From contig PDZW01000010.1 in NCBI GenBank assembly GCA_002753155.1, forward strand, positions 38,809-102,808: a stretch of DNA of 64,000 bases, read 5' to 3'. Position 1 is the first letter of the stretch. Each line of letters opens with the position of its first letter. This DNA is from Alphaproteobacteria bacterium WMHbin7 (lineage in GTDB: Bacteria > Pseudomonadota > Alphaproteobacteria > Rhodospirillales > WMHbin7). Positions 38,774-47,224 of the stretch are shown in pieces. The notes below the pieces were generated by a model that searched no databases, was not told the DNA's origin, and was given only the letters and a program-made list of their open reading frames with translations. A program made the translations under genes and the position numbers.

Positions 38774-39116
38774 AAAGACGACTCCTTCGCAGCACGAAAA
38801 GATCGGCAAGATTAGTGGTGCCCGCCCCCCTCGCCAAGCACTTTTTGCATTGCACACGCAAAAGGCGGATCGGGCTTGCTGCACCTGCGTTTGAAGCATA
38901 TTGTCGTATGCAGGCCTTAGCAAGAACAAATATTTCTAAATTTGCCCTTACCACGCAAAAAAGCCACCCGAAATGCCGAAGGCGGGTTGCTCCTCGCCAC
39001 CCATTTTGGCAGTGCGACACGGCCCTTTAGTGCGGCGCAACATTAGCGGGCGCGCAGGTAATCCTTTTGAATCAGCCCGCTTGCTCTTTTGGCCTTCGGC
39101 ATGACTGAATGCCGCC
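38774..39116. promoter_or_regulatory. Divergent control region of the rnf operon and the TPR-methyltransferase gene
   Basis: A gene-free stretch of 343 bases. It holds two inverted pairs: GCATATTGTCGTATGC at 38896-38911 (GCATA-N6-TATGC, operator-like) and an 11-base pair ATGCCGAAGGC / GCCTTCGGCAT at 38973-38983 and 39092-39102, 108 bases apart. I see no clear FNR, NifA or sigma-54 motif. Promoters for both flanking genes must lie here. Confidence 0.4.
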
Positions 39117-40205
39117 ATGCAGGAAAATGCCGATTCACTCCTCGATCTTGGGCTTTCGCACCTGAAGGCGAACCGCGCCCTGGACGCGGTGGAGACCCTT
39201 GAGAAGCTGCGCTGCCTTGCCCCCGACCATCCCGGCCTGACCGAGGCCTATGTCAAGGCCTTGCGCAAGGATGCCCGCCATGCCCAGGCCCTGTCGGTGG
39301 CCGAAGCGGCAAGACCGCAGACGGTCCAGTTGATGTTCGAGCGGGCCTTAAGCCTTCTGGCCCTGGGGCGGGCGGGCGAGTCCCTGGCAGCTTTCGACGC
39401 GGTTCTGGCCCTTGACGCCCATCTGGCCGTCGCCTGGTATCAAAGCCACGGCCCCGCCCTTGACCTTATCGGCCTAGACGAAGCCCAGCGCCGGATCGAA
39501 CGGGCCTTGGCCTGCACCGGCGCCAACGGCAATTACCGGGCCTTGCTGGCGGCCTATCACCTGCTGGCGGACCATGCATCCGAGGCAAAGCAAATTGCAA
39601 GAAAGGCCCGGCATCGGGTTCTGATCGAGGGAATCGAGGCTCTACGCCCTTTCTTCGCCCCGGGCCTGCGGCTGTTCGGCGTGTCGGCGCATCTGCTGGA
39701 CCATGCGCTCGCCCAAGCCGATCTTCAAGGGCTGGTGCTGGAATTCGGCGTGCGCCGAGGAACGTCGCTCAGCCTCATCGCCCAGCGGGCCAGGCAAGCC
39801 GTGCATGGCTTCGATTCCTTCGAAGGCCTGCCTGAATCCTGGGGGGCCAATCCTGCCGGCGTGCTGACGACGGGTGCCGAGCTTCCCCAATTGCCCTCCA
39901 ATGCCTGCCTGCATCCGGGCTGGTTCAACGACACGCTGCCCGCCTTTCTGGCGTCCCATCCCGACCCTGTGCGCTTCATCAATATCGATTCGGATATTTA
40001 CGCCTCGGCCAGAACGGTTCTCTTTGCCCTGGCCCCTCGCCTGTTGCCGGGATGCATTGTCGTGTTCGACGAGTTGATCGGCAATCCGACCTGGCGGGAC
40101 GACGAGTACAAGGCGCTGATGGAGGCGAAAGCGGCTTTCAGCCTTCACTTTGAAATCTTCGCCCTGGCTCCAGCCACCAAGCAGGTGGCATTGCGGATTT
40201 TGTAA
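39117..40205 (+). CDS. TPR protein fused to TylF/macrocin-O-methyltransferase-like domain
   Basis: A 362-residue protein. Residues 1-165 form helical TPR-like repeats (LGLSHLKANRALDAVETLEK and similar). The C-terminal half is a class I methyltransferase of the TylF/MycF type: LVLEFGVRRGTSLSLIA (motif I), VHGFDSFEGLPESWG, and FINIDSDIYASARTVLFALA with metal-binding Asp residues, then VVFDELIG. Such proteins often act on sugars or act in surface-glycan pathways; the TPR part may bind a partner. The substrate is unknown. It begins with ATG at 39117 and its stop lies 2 bases from the convergent aminotransferase. Confidence 0.8.
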   Translation: MQENADSLLDLGLSHLKANRALDAVETLEKLRCLAPDHPGLTEAYVKALRKDARHAQALSVAEAARPQTVQLMFERALSLLALGRAGESLAAFDAVLALDAHLAVAWYQSHGPALDLIGLDEAQRRIERALACTGANGNYRALLAAYHLLADHASEAKQIARKARHRVLIEGIEALRPFFAPGLRLFGVSAHLLDHALAQADLQGLVLEFGVRRGTSLSLIAQRARQAVHGFDSFEGLPESWGANPAGVLTTGAELPQLPSNACLHPGWFNDTLPAFLASHPDPVRFINIDSDIYASARTVLFALAPRLLPGCIVVFDELIGNPTWRDDEYKALMEAKAAFSLHFEIFALAPATKQVALRIL

Positions 40206-40206
40206 T

Positions 40207-41061
40207 TCAGCCGCCCCGTTTGGCAAAATCCCAATAAAGCGCACAGGCGCGCTCATAGACCGGCCCCGGCGACAGGTTCCGTGTTTCGTAACAGAGGCAG
40301 GGCTGCAGCTTGGCGTAGTTGCCGGTGGCAAAGATTTCGTCGGCAGTCATCAGTTCGCTAGGCGCGATGGCGCGTTCCACCACCTCTAGGCCATCGTCAC
40401 GCAAAAGAGCGATCACCCGCTGGCGCGTGATGCCGTTCAGAAAGGTGCCGTTGATGGCGGGCGTGTGCACGACACCTTGGCGAACAAGGAACAGGTTGGT
40501 ATAGGCGAACTCGGCCAGATTGCCGCAAGGGTCGAGAACAGCCGCCGTGTCGAATCCCTTTTCGCCCGCCTCTCTGACGATTCTTGAAACATTGGGATAG
40601 AGGCAGGCTGCCTTGGCCTCGGTAGGGGCGGCATCGCGAGCGGGACGGCGAAACGAGGACAGGCAGGCGGAAAAGCCCAGGCTTTTGGGCAAAGGCGCCT
40701 CGTAAACCGACAGGGCAAAGCGCGTCGAGGCAGGGTCGGGCAGGGCAAAGCCGCTATCGGCCCAAAACAAAGGGCAGATATAAAGTTCCGCATCGGGCTT
40801 GAAGCGATGAATGCCCTCCCAGGCTAGGCTCTCGATTTCGACAGGAGTCAGCATCGGCTCCAACCCCAGAAAACGGGCGGAAAAGCAGGATCTGGCCATG
40901 TGCCGCGCCAAATCGGGGGCTAGCCCCTGAACGGCGCGGGCGCCATCGAACACCACCGAACCCAGCCAAACGCCATGCGTCATCGGCCCCAAAGCCAGGG
41001 GATTGCCCTCATGCCATTCGCCGTCCAGCCAGGTAATGGCGCGTCCTGGTTCATGGGCCAT
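40207..41061 (-). CDS. Class IV aminotransferase (branched-chain aminotransferase-like)
   Basis: A 284-residue PLP enzyme of fold type IV. ITWLDGEWHEGNPLALGPM is the typical start; the cofactor Lys is in EAKAACLYPNVSR (about 165) and the conserved Glu in GNLAEFAYTNLFLV. The C-terminal ITRQRVIALLRDDG and EIFATGNYAKLQP segments fit. Branched-chain amino acid aminotransferase is the best guess, but D-amino acid transaminase or aminodeoxychorismate lyase share the fold. The start at 41061 follows AAGGAG; an upstream ATG in the same frame is possible. Confidence 0.85.
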   Translation of the reverse strand: MAHEPGRAITWLDGEWHEGNPLALGPMTHGVWLGSVVFDGARAVQGLAPDLARHMARSCFSARFLGLEPMLTPVEIESLAWEGIHRFKPDAELYICPLFWADSGFALPDPASTRFALSVYEAPLPKSLGFSACLSSFRRPARDAAPTEAKAACLYPNVSRIVREAGEKGFDTAAVLDPCGNLAEFAYTNLFLVRQGVVHTPAINGTFLNGITRQRVIALLRDDGLEVVERAIAPSELMTADEIFATGNYAKLQPCLCYETRNLSPGPVYERACALYWDFAKRGG

Positions 41062-41147
41062 GCGCTTCTCGCTCCTTGTTGATCCGTCCATCCTGCACCT
41101 ATGGGTCCGGGCTTGTCCATACAGAGACAAGCTTGCATAATCGGGAC

Positions 41148-41903
41148 ATGCGCACCCTGATCCTCTGTCTTGCCCTGTTTGCCCTGGCGGCCTGCGAAAG
41201 CCCGGATATCAACGAGCCTCTGCCCCTGTCCTCCAACAAGCAGGTCGATCCCACGCTGAAGGAAGCGGTGGCCGAGGCCGAGCAGGCCAATGACTGGGCC
41301 GCAGCGGCGGAATATTACCACTCGCTTTTCGAACGCTCGCCCAACGACGAGAAGCTGGCCCTGCGCTATGCCCGCAGCCTGCGCTATGCCGGATACGGCC
41401 CAGAAGCGGCAGCAGCACTGATCCCCTTTACCGACAAGCATCCGAAGAACGCAGCCCTGCTTTTTGAATTGGGAAAAGATCTGGTGGCGGCCTCGCAGCC
41501 CGCGCGCGCTGTCGAAGTCTTTAAGAAAGCCCTGACGCTGGAACCCAGGAGTTGGGAAATCCTGTCGGCTCTCGGCATCGCCTACGATTATCAGGACATG
41601 TCGGCCGAGGCCCAGGAAAGTTATCTGAAGGCCCTGGATATCGCGCCGGAAAATCCGGTGGTGCTGAACAATCTTGCCCTCTCGCAGGCCAAAAGCGGGG
41701 CCTTGCCTATCGCTATCGCCACCCTGGAACGCGCTGCCCGCCAGCCCCGCGCCCGTATGCAGGTGCGTCAGAATCTGGCCGTGCTGCTGGCCTATAAGGG
41801 CGATGCGCAGAATGCCGAGCGATTGGCCCGCCAGGATCTGCCCTCCGACATGGCGGGACGCAACGCAGCACTCTTCCGTCTGTTCGCAGCCCCCGAAAAC
41901 TGA
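41148..41903 (+). CDS. TPR-repeat lipoprotein (TadD-like)
   Basis: A 251-residue protein with a lipoprotein signal: MRTLILCLALFALAAC, with the lipidated Cys at residue 16. The rest is TPR helices, e.g. AKALTLEPRSWEILSALGIA-like (about 130-150) and DIAPENPVVLNNLALSQAK (about 165-183). It resembles TadD-type pilotin/assembly lipoproteins, but no tad genes are nearby. The downstream SUMF1-like exported protein starts one base after its stop, so the two are a translationally linked exported pair. Confidence 0.82.
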   Translation: MRTLILCLALFALAACESPDINEPLPLSSNKQVDPTLKEAVAEAEQANDWAAAAEYYHSLFERSPNDEKLALRYARSLRYAGYGPEAAAALIPFTDKHPKNAALLFELGKDLVAASQPARAVEVFKKALTLEPRSWEILSALGIAYDYQDMSAEAQESYLKALDIAPENPVVLNNLALSQAKSGALPIAIATLERAARQPRARMQVRQNLAVLLAYKGDAQNAERLARQDLPSDMAGRNAALFRLFAAPEN

Positions 41904-41904
41904 C

Positions 41905-42735
41905 GTGCGAAAGGTTTTACCCGCACGCCGCCCGGTTCTTGCCGTCCTGGCAGCCGGATGGTTCTGTCTTCCCGCAGCGGCCCAGGAGCCCGCCTCCTTC
42001 AAGGATTGCTCTGACTGCCCCGAGATGCTGGTTATCCCGCCCGGCCGTTTCATCATGGGCAGTGCCCGGGGCCACGAGAACGAGCAGCCGGAACACCAGG
42101 TCAGCCTCGCCAAGCCCTTTGCGCTCGCTCGCTTCGAGGTCACTTTTGATGACTGGCAGGCCTGCGTTGATGCCAAGGGATGTTCGCGCCAGCCCGACGA
42201 CCATCAATGGGGCAAGGGCAGGCGCCCGGTCATGAACATCACCTTCGACGACGTGACCCAGTATCTGACCTGGCTTTCGCAGAAAAGCGGCAAGCGCTAC
42301 CGCCTGCCCAGCGAGGCGGAATGGGAATGGGCGGCCAAGGGCGGCGTGGAAACGCCCTATCCCTGGGGTGATCGAATGGAGGAAGGACGCGCCAATTGCA
42401 GAGAATGCGGCGCCAAACCCTTTGGTGGATTTTCCTCGGCCCCCGTGGGCAGCTATCCGCCCAACGGCTATGGCCTTTACGACATGGCGGGCAATGTCTG
42501 GGAATGGACCCAGGATTGCTGGCATCCCGACCATCAGGGCGCCTCGCCCGAGGGGCGCCCGCGCGGCCCCGAAGCCCAACCCCTGCCCGGCCTCTCCAGT
42601 TGCATGGCCCGCGTCATGAAGGGAGGCGCTTGGTATTACTACGCCCCGATGGCGCGCCCCCAGGCCCGGGCCAGGAATGACAGCCGCGTCTTCAGCTACG
42701 TGCTGGGATTCAGGCCAGCAAGGGATTTGGATTAG
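41905..42735 (+). CDS. Exported SUMF1/formylglycine-generating-enzyme-like protein lacking active-site cysteines
   Basis: A 276-residue protein with a GTG start one base after the TPR lipoprotein stop and a signal peptide (about 1-26, ending PAAAQE). Family motifs: MLVIPPGRFIMGSARGHENE, RLPSEAEWEWAAKGG, YGLYDMAGNVWEWTQDCW and the final GFRPAR. True formylglycine-generating enzymes have two catalytic Cys in the GGSWLC...C region. Here it reads RVMKGGAWYYYAPMARPQAR, with no Cys, so sulfatase-activating activity is unlikely. Other family members act as ligand-binding or structural proteins. It overlaps hepT by 4 bases at its 3' end. Confidence 0.88.
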   Translation: MRKVLPARRPVLAVLAAGWFCLPAAAQEPASFKDCSDCPEMLVIPPGRFIMGSARGHENEQPEHQVSLAKPFALARFEVTFDDWQACVDAKGCSRQPDDHQWGKGRRPVMNITFDDVTQYLTWLSQKSGKRYRLPSEAEWEWAAKGGVETPYPWGDRMEEGRANCRECGAKPFGGFSSAPVGSYPPNGYGLYDMAGNVWEWTQDCWHPDHQGASPEGRPRGPEAQPLPGLSSCMARVMKGGAWYYYAPMARPQARARNDSRVFSYVLGFRPARDLD

Positions 42736-43073
42736 GATGCGTTATCTTGCGTGGGGGCAAGAACGCGCTCAAGCGGGCCAAGATCGTCTTCGATCACATC
42801 CCAAATTCTTCGCGTGTTCGTACGAAAATATTCATGAACAATCCTGTCACGAATTCCCGCCATCGCCCGCCAAGGAAGGGAGGAATGAGCCGATCTGAAA
42901 TCTTCGCTTATGTTTTTGGCGGCTTCACCAATGACCCCAATCGAGTAGAGAACCGAGCGGACGACAACCGGGCTTTGAGAAAAGGTCTTGAAATCCATCC
43001 CCAAGGTATCGGCGCGGATATCGGCGATCGCCGCCAGAATATCGGCAATGCGCGCCTTGTCGTCCCGGGCCAT
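42732..43073 (-). CDS. hepT: HepT-like toxin (DUF86)
   Basis: A 113-residue helical protein with the HEPN RNase motif R-x4-H-x-Y in GIRDRIVHEYF (about 72-82). In HepT/MntA systems HepT is a toxin RNase silenced by its nucleotidyltransferase partner, which AMPylates the Tyr of this motif. The ATG overlaps the partner's stop (TAATG). The intact motif and partner suggest a working pair. Confidence 0.9.
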   Translation of the reverse strand: MARDDKARIADILAAIADIRADTLGMDFKTFSQSPVVVRSVLYSIGVIGEAAKNISEDFRSAHSSLPWRAMAGIRDRIVHEYFRTNTRRIWDVIEDDLGPLERVLAPTQDNAS

Positions 43074-43375
43074 TAAAACACCAGCACCCGCTCGCGCTCG
43101 AAAGCGGCGCGAATCTGAGGCTTGAAGGAACCGACTTCGCCAAGGTCGACCGAACGCCCCAAGGCGCCTTCGAGCCTAAGGCGGGTATCTTCCATGCGGA
43201 ACAAGGAAAACGATTTCCCCTCCTCAATATCGACAGCAATGTCAATGTCGCTATCCGGGCGCTCTTCTCCTCTGACCACCGATCCGAACAAGGCAAGATG
43301 GCATATCCCCAGCTTGCGAAGCCCAGGCTCCTCCGTCTTGAGACGTGCGATGATGTCCTCTAGCGTCCGAGCCAC
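43073..43375 (-). CDS. mntA: MntA-like minimal nucleotidyltransferase antitoxin
   Basis: A 100-residue protein with the minimal nucleotidyltransferase motif GSVVRGEERPDSDIDIAVD (GS-x10-D-x-D). It transfers AMP to HepT in characterised systems. GTG at 43375 is preferred since GGGAGG sits 5 bases upstream; the frame stays open to an ATG at 43429. The C-terminal part (about 55-100) is a short helical region with a third conserved-Asp region (SVDLGEVG). It is cotranscribed with hepT. Confidence 0.9.
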   Translation of the reverse strand: MARTLEDIIARLKTEEPGLRKLGICHLALFGSVVRGEERPDSDIDIAVDIEEGKSFSLFRMEDTRLRLEGALGRSVDLGEVGSFKPQIRAAFERERVLVF

Positions 43376-43433
43376 GCGGCCTCCCGACTTGCGACGAGGT
43401 TGCTCCTGATAAGATAAGGCTATCAACAAATAA

Positions 43434-43454
43434 CGCTTGGATCAATGCCAAGCC
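43434..43454 (-). terminator. Weak terminator-like hairpin after the DUF2336 gene
   Basis: On the minus strand GCTTGG and CCAAGC pair across a 7-base loop, followed by GTTATTTGTTG, a loose T tract. It lies 18 bases after the DUF2336 stop and about 60 bases before mntA, so it may separate these genes. The stem is only 6 bp. Confidence 0.35.
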
Positions 43455-43471
43455 GTGGACGGGTGTGGCGC

Positions 43472-44788
43472 TCAACGCGCCTTGGCGTCGGCGACCAGGC
43501 TTTTGAAGAAACCGATCTGCCAGTCCACCTCATCGGGGGTCAACGGACAATTGCCCTTATGCGCCCGAATCAGGGCCGAGGGCGACACGCGGGCCAGTTT
43601 GGTCTGAAGCTGCACGGCCATATCCATGCTCAGGCCAGCCTTGGTGGCCATGGCAACCATGCCCTTCGCACTTTGCGTCTCGATGGCCTTGCGCACCACC
43701 TCAAGCGACAGGCCGGTCCGCACGGCCAATGCCCCGGTCACGGCATCCAGCTTGTTGCCGCTTAAATACTGGGCGACATCGGCCTCTTCCAATTTTCCGT
43801 TGGCGTGAAGCTGGCGCAGTTCGGCCAGAGGATCGACCTGGGGACCAGCCGTGCCCGGCCCCTTGCGCCTGGGCTGACGCAATTCGATTTGCTGGGTTTC
43901 CGCCTCCAGGCGCTTTTTGACCTCGCGCTCGACGTCGGCCATCACCTTTTCCGGCAGATCCTGACGGCTTTTCAAAACATCCAGCAGGTTGTCGGCCACG
44001 AATCTGGCAATGCGTCCCACGGCCCTTGCCGAGAGATGCGGGCGCTGCACCAGAGGGGCGTGCCACATTTCGATATCGGGGGCGCGCTCGATCAGGCGAT
44101 CCAACGTCTCTTCGCGAATCTGAGCGCTGCGGTTACCCAGAAGAACGGCGATCGCCTCGACATCCTCGGATTTGGCGATGACGTCGGCCACTTCGGCGCC
44201 AACGCCCGCCCGGCGCGAGATGGCGGCCAGCGCTCCCTTGATGGGGCCGGTCGAGATGATTTCCAGAAGATCGTCGTCGGTGAGGACCGGTGAACATTCC
44301 AGCACCGGACCGGCAACGACGATCTCGGTATCCCGGGCCAGACGGCGAATAATCTCGGGCGGCGCGTTGGCCACGTCCTTCAGCGTTTCGGCGATGATTC
44401 GCCGAACACGCGGCAACTGGTCGCGGGCCAACATTTCAAGCGTTTCATAGGTGATGCGCCGAATGCGGTCCTGCTCGTCGGCCCCCAGGCCGGGGGCCAG
44501 CTTGGCGATCTTGAGCGCCAGATCCGAGCGCACATCCTCGTCGGCATCCTTGGCCAGCAGCAGATTGGCCTGCACAGGCGTCGAAGGATTCTTGGCAATG
44601 CTCCGGCGCACATCAGTCAAAGGATCGTTGGCGAGGTAATAGAGAATTTCCGGCATCAAGCCCTTATGCGCCGCCAGTTCGCCGCGTGTCTTGGCGTCGG
44701 CGCTGGCCGCCAGGTCGCGCGCTTCTTCATAAGCGACCGGCTTCTCGCCCTTGATGCCTCCCAACAGACGCTTGAGCAGACTGGTCAT
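43472..44788 (-). CDS. DUF2336 family protein
   Basis: A 438-residue cytoplasmic protein of a family common in Rhodospirillales. The N-terminal half is helical with HEAT/leucine-rich-like repeats: an AANDPLTDVRRSIAKNP-like unit near 55-70, then ADEDVRSDLALKIAKLAP and LPRVRRIIAETLKDVA. Residues 265-300 are charged coiled coil, and the C-terminus ends in WQIGFFKSLVADAKAR. No enzymatic motif is seen. Its ATG overlaps the diguanylate cyclase stop by 4 bases, so it may modulate or read c-di-GMP signalling. That role is inference. Confidence 0.8.
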   Translation of the reverse strand: MTSLLKRLLGGIKGEKPVAYEEARDLAASADAKTRGELAAHKGLMPEILYYLANDPLTDVRRSIAKNPSTPVQANLLLAKDADEDVRSDLALKIAKLAPGLGADEQDRIRRITYETLEMLARDQLPRVRRIIAETLKDVANAPPEIIRRLARDTEIVVAGPVLECSPVLTDDDLLEIISTGPIKGALAAISRRAGVGAEVADVIAKSEDVEAIAVLLGNRSAQIREETLDRLIERAPDIEMWHAPLVQRPHLSARAVGRIARFVADNLLDVLKSRQDLPEKVMADVEREVKKRLEAETQQIELRQPRRKGPGTAGPQVDPLAELRQLHANGKLEEADVAQYLSGNKLDAVTGALAVRTGLSLEVVRKAIETQSAKGMVAMATKAGLSMDMAVQLQTKLARVSPSALIRAHKGNCPLTPDEVDWQIGFFKSLVADAKAR

Positions 44789-46443
44789 GGCGCCGCCTGC
44801 TCATTCGTCTGCACGGGCCTGGCGATCTTGTAGCTGCCCTTGCCCGCGCGCTTGACTTCGTACATCGCTTCGTCGGCCCTGGCGACCATGCCTTCCAAGG
44901 TTTCAGGGCGCCTGGGATCGTGAACCGCAAGGCCCAGGGAAACGCCCAGCGGCTTCTCGGGAGCGCCGGAAAAAGACGCCAGGGGATGGCTGGCTTCCAA
45001 AAGGGCCTGCGCCCGCTTTTCCGCCACCTCGACATCGGCACTTTCCAGCCAGACGGCGAATTCATCGCCGCCCAGGCGCGACACCAGATCGATCGGGCGC
45101 GTGTTGTGAACCAGAATGTCTTTCAGCGCCAAAAGCGCCTCGTCACCCTTCTGATGGCCGTGCACGTCGTTGACCATCTTGAAATTGTCCAGATCGACAT
45201 AGATCAGCGCCGCCGGCTTGCGGTCGCGGGCCAAACGGTTGAAGCGCCGCTCCATCTCCTCGAAGAAGGCGCGCCGGTTGAAGAGGCCGGTCAGGCCATC
45301 GGTTCGCGACAAATTCAAGATGCGTTCGTGATTGGCGATCTGCTCGTTGGCGATGCCGATCTGGTTGGCCACATCCAGGATGAGCAGGCGCTCGTCGTCG
45401 CAAAAGAGGGCGCTGCCCGCCTTGCGCCACAGGCAGATGGCCCCGTTGGCATCGCGGTGATAGCGTGAGACGGCGCTTAAAACCTGCCAGCCATCCAAAG
45501 AAATCTCCGCCGTCGAGGCCCCGCTTTCCAGGCTGCTTAACATCGGCTGAATGCTTTCGGCCAGCCCGTGCTCGCCGAAATTGGCGGCCAGGGAGAAGTG
45601 CCCCCCCTCGGCGCGGAAAATCTGGCACCCCGTGCAGGACAGGGCGCGGGCCGTCGCTTCGGCGGCGGCGCCCAGCATATTGGCGGGATCGACTTCATCC
45701 CTGATGGTGCGGACAATATAGGTAAGCAGGCGCTCGCGGTTGGAAGCCTGGGCCAGAGCGGCGTCGCGTTCGCGCACCTGGGTGATATCGCGGCAAACCC
45801 CCCGGGCGCCGCGCCATTCGCCCGCCGGACCCAACAGGGGAGCTGCAGAAACCAGCACGCAGGCCTGGCCGCTGTCGGCATGGCGCATCCAGGTTTCGCG
45901 ATCTTCGACGGCAATACGTGTCGAAAAGAGGCTGGACTCGTTCTCGTGGCCCTCGGCCAGCAGACGACCAGGCAGGCTGCCCACCAGTTCATCGGCGGTA
46001 TAGCCCAGGGCCCCCCTGGGGGTAACGAAGACGAAGCGCCCGTCAAGGCCGGTTTCCCAGGAAAAATCGCTGGAAATTTCGACCAGATCCTTATAGCGCT
46101 GGCGCGATTCGACCAGGGCCATGCGCAGATTGCGCTCCAGCGTCACATCGCGACCGAAAACCATCACGGTAGCAGGCGAGGCAAGCGGAAGAATGGCCAG
46201 CTCATAATAGACCGGACCACCGATACCCGGCAGCAGCACCGATTCATTCATGGGATGCCCGGTCACCGCGGCCCGCCCGATATAGCCCATCACCTCGGGC
46301 GTATGCCCATCGCGAATGGCCTCGACCAGCACCCCAGCCGACGGATTCGAAGCCAGCACCTCACCCGCCGAGGTCACGACCAGAACCGCTGCCTTGCTGG
46401 AGGTCAGAACCCCCGCATCGATCTTGAACTGGGTTTCGCTCAT
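44785..46443 (-). CDS. Diguanylate cyclase with PAS and GAF-like sensor domains
   Basis: A 552-residue cytoplasmic protein. Two PAS-type domains (about 15-115 and 120-225) are followed by a GAF-like domain (about 240-375) holding CTGCQIF and other Cys residues. A GGDEF domain (about 385-540) comes last. The active site reads RLGGDEFAVWL, so synthesis of c-di-GMP is expected. RPID five residues before it is a canonical inhibitory site (RxxD), so product feedback is likely. No membrane segment is seen. It is translationally coupled to the DUF2336 gene. Its upstream edge has a small tandem duplication of CCCCTCTGATCCTG. Confidence 0.92.
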   Translation of the reverse strand: MSETQFKIDAGVLTSSKAAVLVVTSAGEVLASNPSAGVLVEAIRDGHTPEVMGYIGRAAVTGHPMNESVLLPGIGGPVYYELAILPLASPATVMVFGRDVTLERNLRMALVESRQRYKDLVEISSDFSWETGLDGRFVFVTPRGALGYTADELVGSLPGRLLAEGHENESSLFSTRIAVEDRETWMRHADSGQACVLVSAAPLLGPAGEWRGARGVCRDITQVRERDAALAQASNRERLLTYIVRTIRDEVDPANMLGAAAEATARALSCTGCQIFRAEGGHFSLAANFGEHGLAESIQPMLSSLESGASTAEISLDGWQVLSAVSRYHRDANGAICLWRKAGSALFCDDERLLILDVANQIGIANEQIANHERILNLSRTDGLTGLFNRRAFFEEMERRFNRLARDRKPAALIYVDLDNFKMVNDVHGHQKGDEALLALKDILVHNTRPIDLVSRLGGDEFAVWLESADVEVAEKRAQALLEASHPLASFSGAPEKPLGVSLGLAVHDPRRPETLEGMVARADEAMYEVKRAGKGSYKIARPVQTNEQAAP

Positions 46444-46543
46444 CCCCTCTGATCCTGCCCCCTCTGATCCTGGACACTTTCCCGCCCGTCTGGGATTATC
46501 ACAACATCAATGTCGAAACGAGTAGAAACGAAGCCCCCCACCC

Positions 46544-47224
46544 ATGCAACGCCCTTCCCTGGAACATCTTGACAGTTGGGTCTTCGATCTCGACAACACC
46601 TTGTATCCGGCCACGTCCAGCCTGTTTCCCCAGATCGACCAGCGTATGCGCGCCTTCATCGCCGAGCTTCTGGGCTTGAGTGATGCCGAGGCCCATGCGC
46701 TTCAGAAACGCTATTACCGGGAATTTGGCACCACGCTTCGGGGGCTGATGCTGGTCCACGGGCTGGAGCCCCAGCGCTTCTTGGACTATGTCCATGACAT
46801 AGACCGCTCGGTCCTGACGCCTTCCCTGGAACTGGGCAAGGCCCTGGCGGGCCTGCCCGGGCGCAAGCTGATCTTTACCAACGGCACCGAAAGTCATGCC
46901 GTGAAGGTGCTGGAGCGTTTGGGGCTGTCTTGCCATTTCGAGGGGATCTTCGACATTCACGCCTCGGACTATGTACCCAAGCCTGATCCGCTGACCTATA
47001 AGCGCCTGCTGGCCCGCTTCGACCTGAAGGCGGAACGTGCCGCCATGTTCGAGGATATCGCCAGAAATCTGAAGCCCGCCTTTGAGCTGGGCATGACCAC
47101 GGTCTGGGTCAAGGCCGAGGAGCCTGAGTTTTACCACGATACCGAGGATGCCCACGTCCATTACGCCACGGACGATCTGGCCCAGTGGCTGGCTTATGCT
47201 TCAGCGACAGGAAAGGCCACATAA
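46544..47224 (+). CDS. HAD-family pyrimidine 5'-nucleotidase (YjjG/SDT1-like)
   Basis: A 226-residue HAD phosphatase. The nucleophile motif is WVFDLDNTLYPA (Asp15 and Asp17), with KLIFTNGT as motif II and YVPKPDPLTYKRLL holding the motif III Lys. The MFEDIARNLKPAFELGM segment provides the acidic motif IV. The DLDNTLYPA form is typical of pyrimidine 5'-nucleotidases that also dephosphorylate noncanonical nucleotides. Its last 31 bases overlap the convergent histidine kinase gene. Confidence 0.88.
   Translation: MQRPSLEHLDSWVFDLDNTLYPATSSLFPQIDQRMRAFIAELLGLSDAEAHALQKRYYREFGTTLRGLMLVHGLEPQRFLDYVHDIDRSVLTPSLELGKALAGLPGRKLIFTNGTESHAVKVLERLGLSCHFEGIFDIHASDYVPKPDPLTYKRLLARFDLKAERAAMFEDIARNLKPAFELGMTTVWVKAEEPEFYHDTEDAHVHYATDDLAQWLAYASATGKAT

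Noticed and set aside
38774..39116. Sigma-54 or NifA promoter for the rnf operon
   Set aside because: I looked for TGGCAC-N5-TTGCA and TGT-N10-ACA on the minus strand and found no convincing match.
41674..41904. A longer SUMF1-like protein starting inside the TPR lipoprotein gene
   Set aside because: The GTG at 41905 is followed directly by a signal peptide; the upstream frame is a shadow of the lipoprotein gene.
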